Shown: piece by piece, positions 63,141 to 64,000 of the stretch
Position numbering within the stretch: position 1 is the stretch's first letter
How the letters are laid out: each line of letters starts with the position of its first letter
NCBI GenBank assembly: GCA_964036155.1
Contig: OZ038422.1
Span: 44,539,201-44,603,200 of the forward strand
From: Diploscapter coronatus
Lineage: Eukaryota; Nematoda; Chromadorea; Rhabditida; Rhabditidae
Direction of reading: 5' to 3'
DNA: 64,000 nucleotides
Position numbers and translations under genes: made by a program
Notes under the pieces: generated by a model
Told to the model about the DNA's origin: nothing
Databases searched by the model: none
Seen by the model: the letters and a program-made list of their open reading frames with translations, nothing else

Positions 63141-64000
63141 TGCTTTGCTAAACTAATGATAATCATTCATCATATTTTTCTGCCTGTTGCAGTGAAAGTG
63201 CGGCTGATCAAAAATGGACAGGCGAAGAGAAGAAATGACTAATTGAAAATGAGCAGAAGGGAGATGTCAAGGCATAGAGAGGAGAATGCTCATGAAGTTT
63301 CGTAGGAATTTGAAAGTGACACAATCATCAGAATATTCCGAGGGATATTGATTAGAGGCCTCAAAGAACACCAGCATTCATCATCTACCAAAGTAAAATA
63401 CGAAAATGCAGGAAAAAGTTTTGAAAGAAAAATTCCGATAATTGAAACTTTAGGAATGCATTTTCGCAAGGTTAATAAATTTCAGAAAATGAATGGCAAA
63501 AGCAATTTTGCACAGGATAAACGGTCGTTTTGCAAGTTAAATTCTAAATTTAGGTAAAACGCAACCTATGCATTGAAAGTTTGCAAGATCAAATGAATGC
63601 GATATTGCAGCTATCTTTGGCTTGAAAGCTATCTTCGTAGCTGGAAATGTTTAAATTCGAGATCAGGACTACATTTCACTTCGGCTCAATATCTTAATGT
63701 CGAAGATATTGGATTAAGACAAAGTTCTGTGACTCTAAATTTTTTTATTTTTCCTACGGAATTAGACTGAACAGATCGGACTGAAAACTAAAAAAAACAT
63801 ATTCCACATTGTGTGTCCCAAACATCATTCAAATTTCAATCGGATTTTATCTATTATGGAAAAGCTGATTTTTTCTGACACTTAGATATGTGTATATGAT
63901 AAAAAGCATCAATGAAATTGAGAAAAATTTTTAGCTTTTCAAAAATAAATCAAGTTCGGTTGAAATTTTGGAGGAATTTAGGGCATACAATGCGTGATGT
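63141..64000. other. Probable GPCR intron
   Basis: No exon for TM1-TM4 of the receptor can be found here on the minus strand, so this is most likely a large intron reaching past the right edge. An AG-rich patch lies at 63215-63290. Nothing else was seen. Confidence 0.45.

Overview
The window looks like nuclear DNA from a nematode, probably a chromadorean. It is AT-rich, with many short phase-consistent introns (down to about 42 nt), a nematode-type Srx-like chemoreceptor pair, a nematode GH25 lysozyme, and coding starts placed directly behind strong 3' splice sites, as expected for spliced-leader trans-splicing. No prokaryotic, viral or CRISPR feature was seen. All gene models were built by eye from splice sites, reading phase and remembered family motifs; no database search was run.

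Layout, left to right. (1) 1-4.9 kb: two tandem copies of an Srx-like 7TM chemoreceptor gene on the minus strand, the first cut by the left edge. (2) 6.3-10.5 kb: a plus-strand SLC34 (type II sodium-phosphate cotransporter) gene of 12 exons. (3) 10.9-12.2 kb: a minus-strand claudin/Clc-like four-TM gene, tail-to-tail with SLC34 across a palindromic AATAAA/TTTATT element. (4) 13.9-15.4 kb: a minus-strand secreted GH25 lysozyme. (5) 15.4-27.6 kb: about 12 kb with no convincing gene, punctuated by purine/pyrimidine-skewed islands.

(6) 27.6-42.6 kb: a complete T-type (Cav3) calcium channel alpha1 gene, the cca-1 ortholog. It has 45 exons, two of them a mutually exclusive pair, and an E/E/D/D selectivity filter. 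(7) 44.2-48.1 kb: an F-box protein gene whose introns carry a foldback element and a hAT-type MITE with an exact 8-bp target duplication. (8) 52.1-54.3 kb: an ELO fatty-acid elongase. (9) 54.95-55.05 kb: an intron-containing tRNA-Leu(CAG). (10) 55-60 kb: foldback repeats and unresolved exon-like fragments. (11) 60.4-63.1 kb: the 3' part of a minus-strand neuropeptide Y/F-like GPCR, whose 5' part lies beyond the right edge.

The genes do not form an obvious pathway. They are independent genes on both strands. The most interesting signal is the alternative exon pair in the domain II pore turret of the calcium channel (3 versus 5 cysteines), next to a splice junction that lacks a canonical AG acceptor in the assembled sequence.
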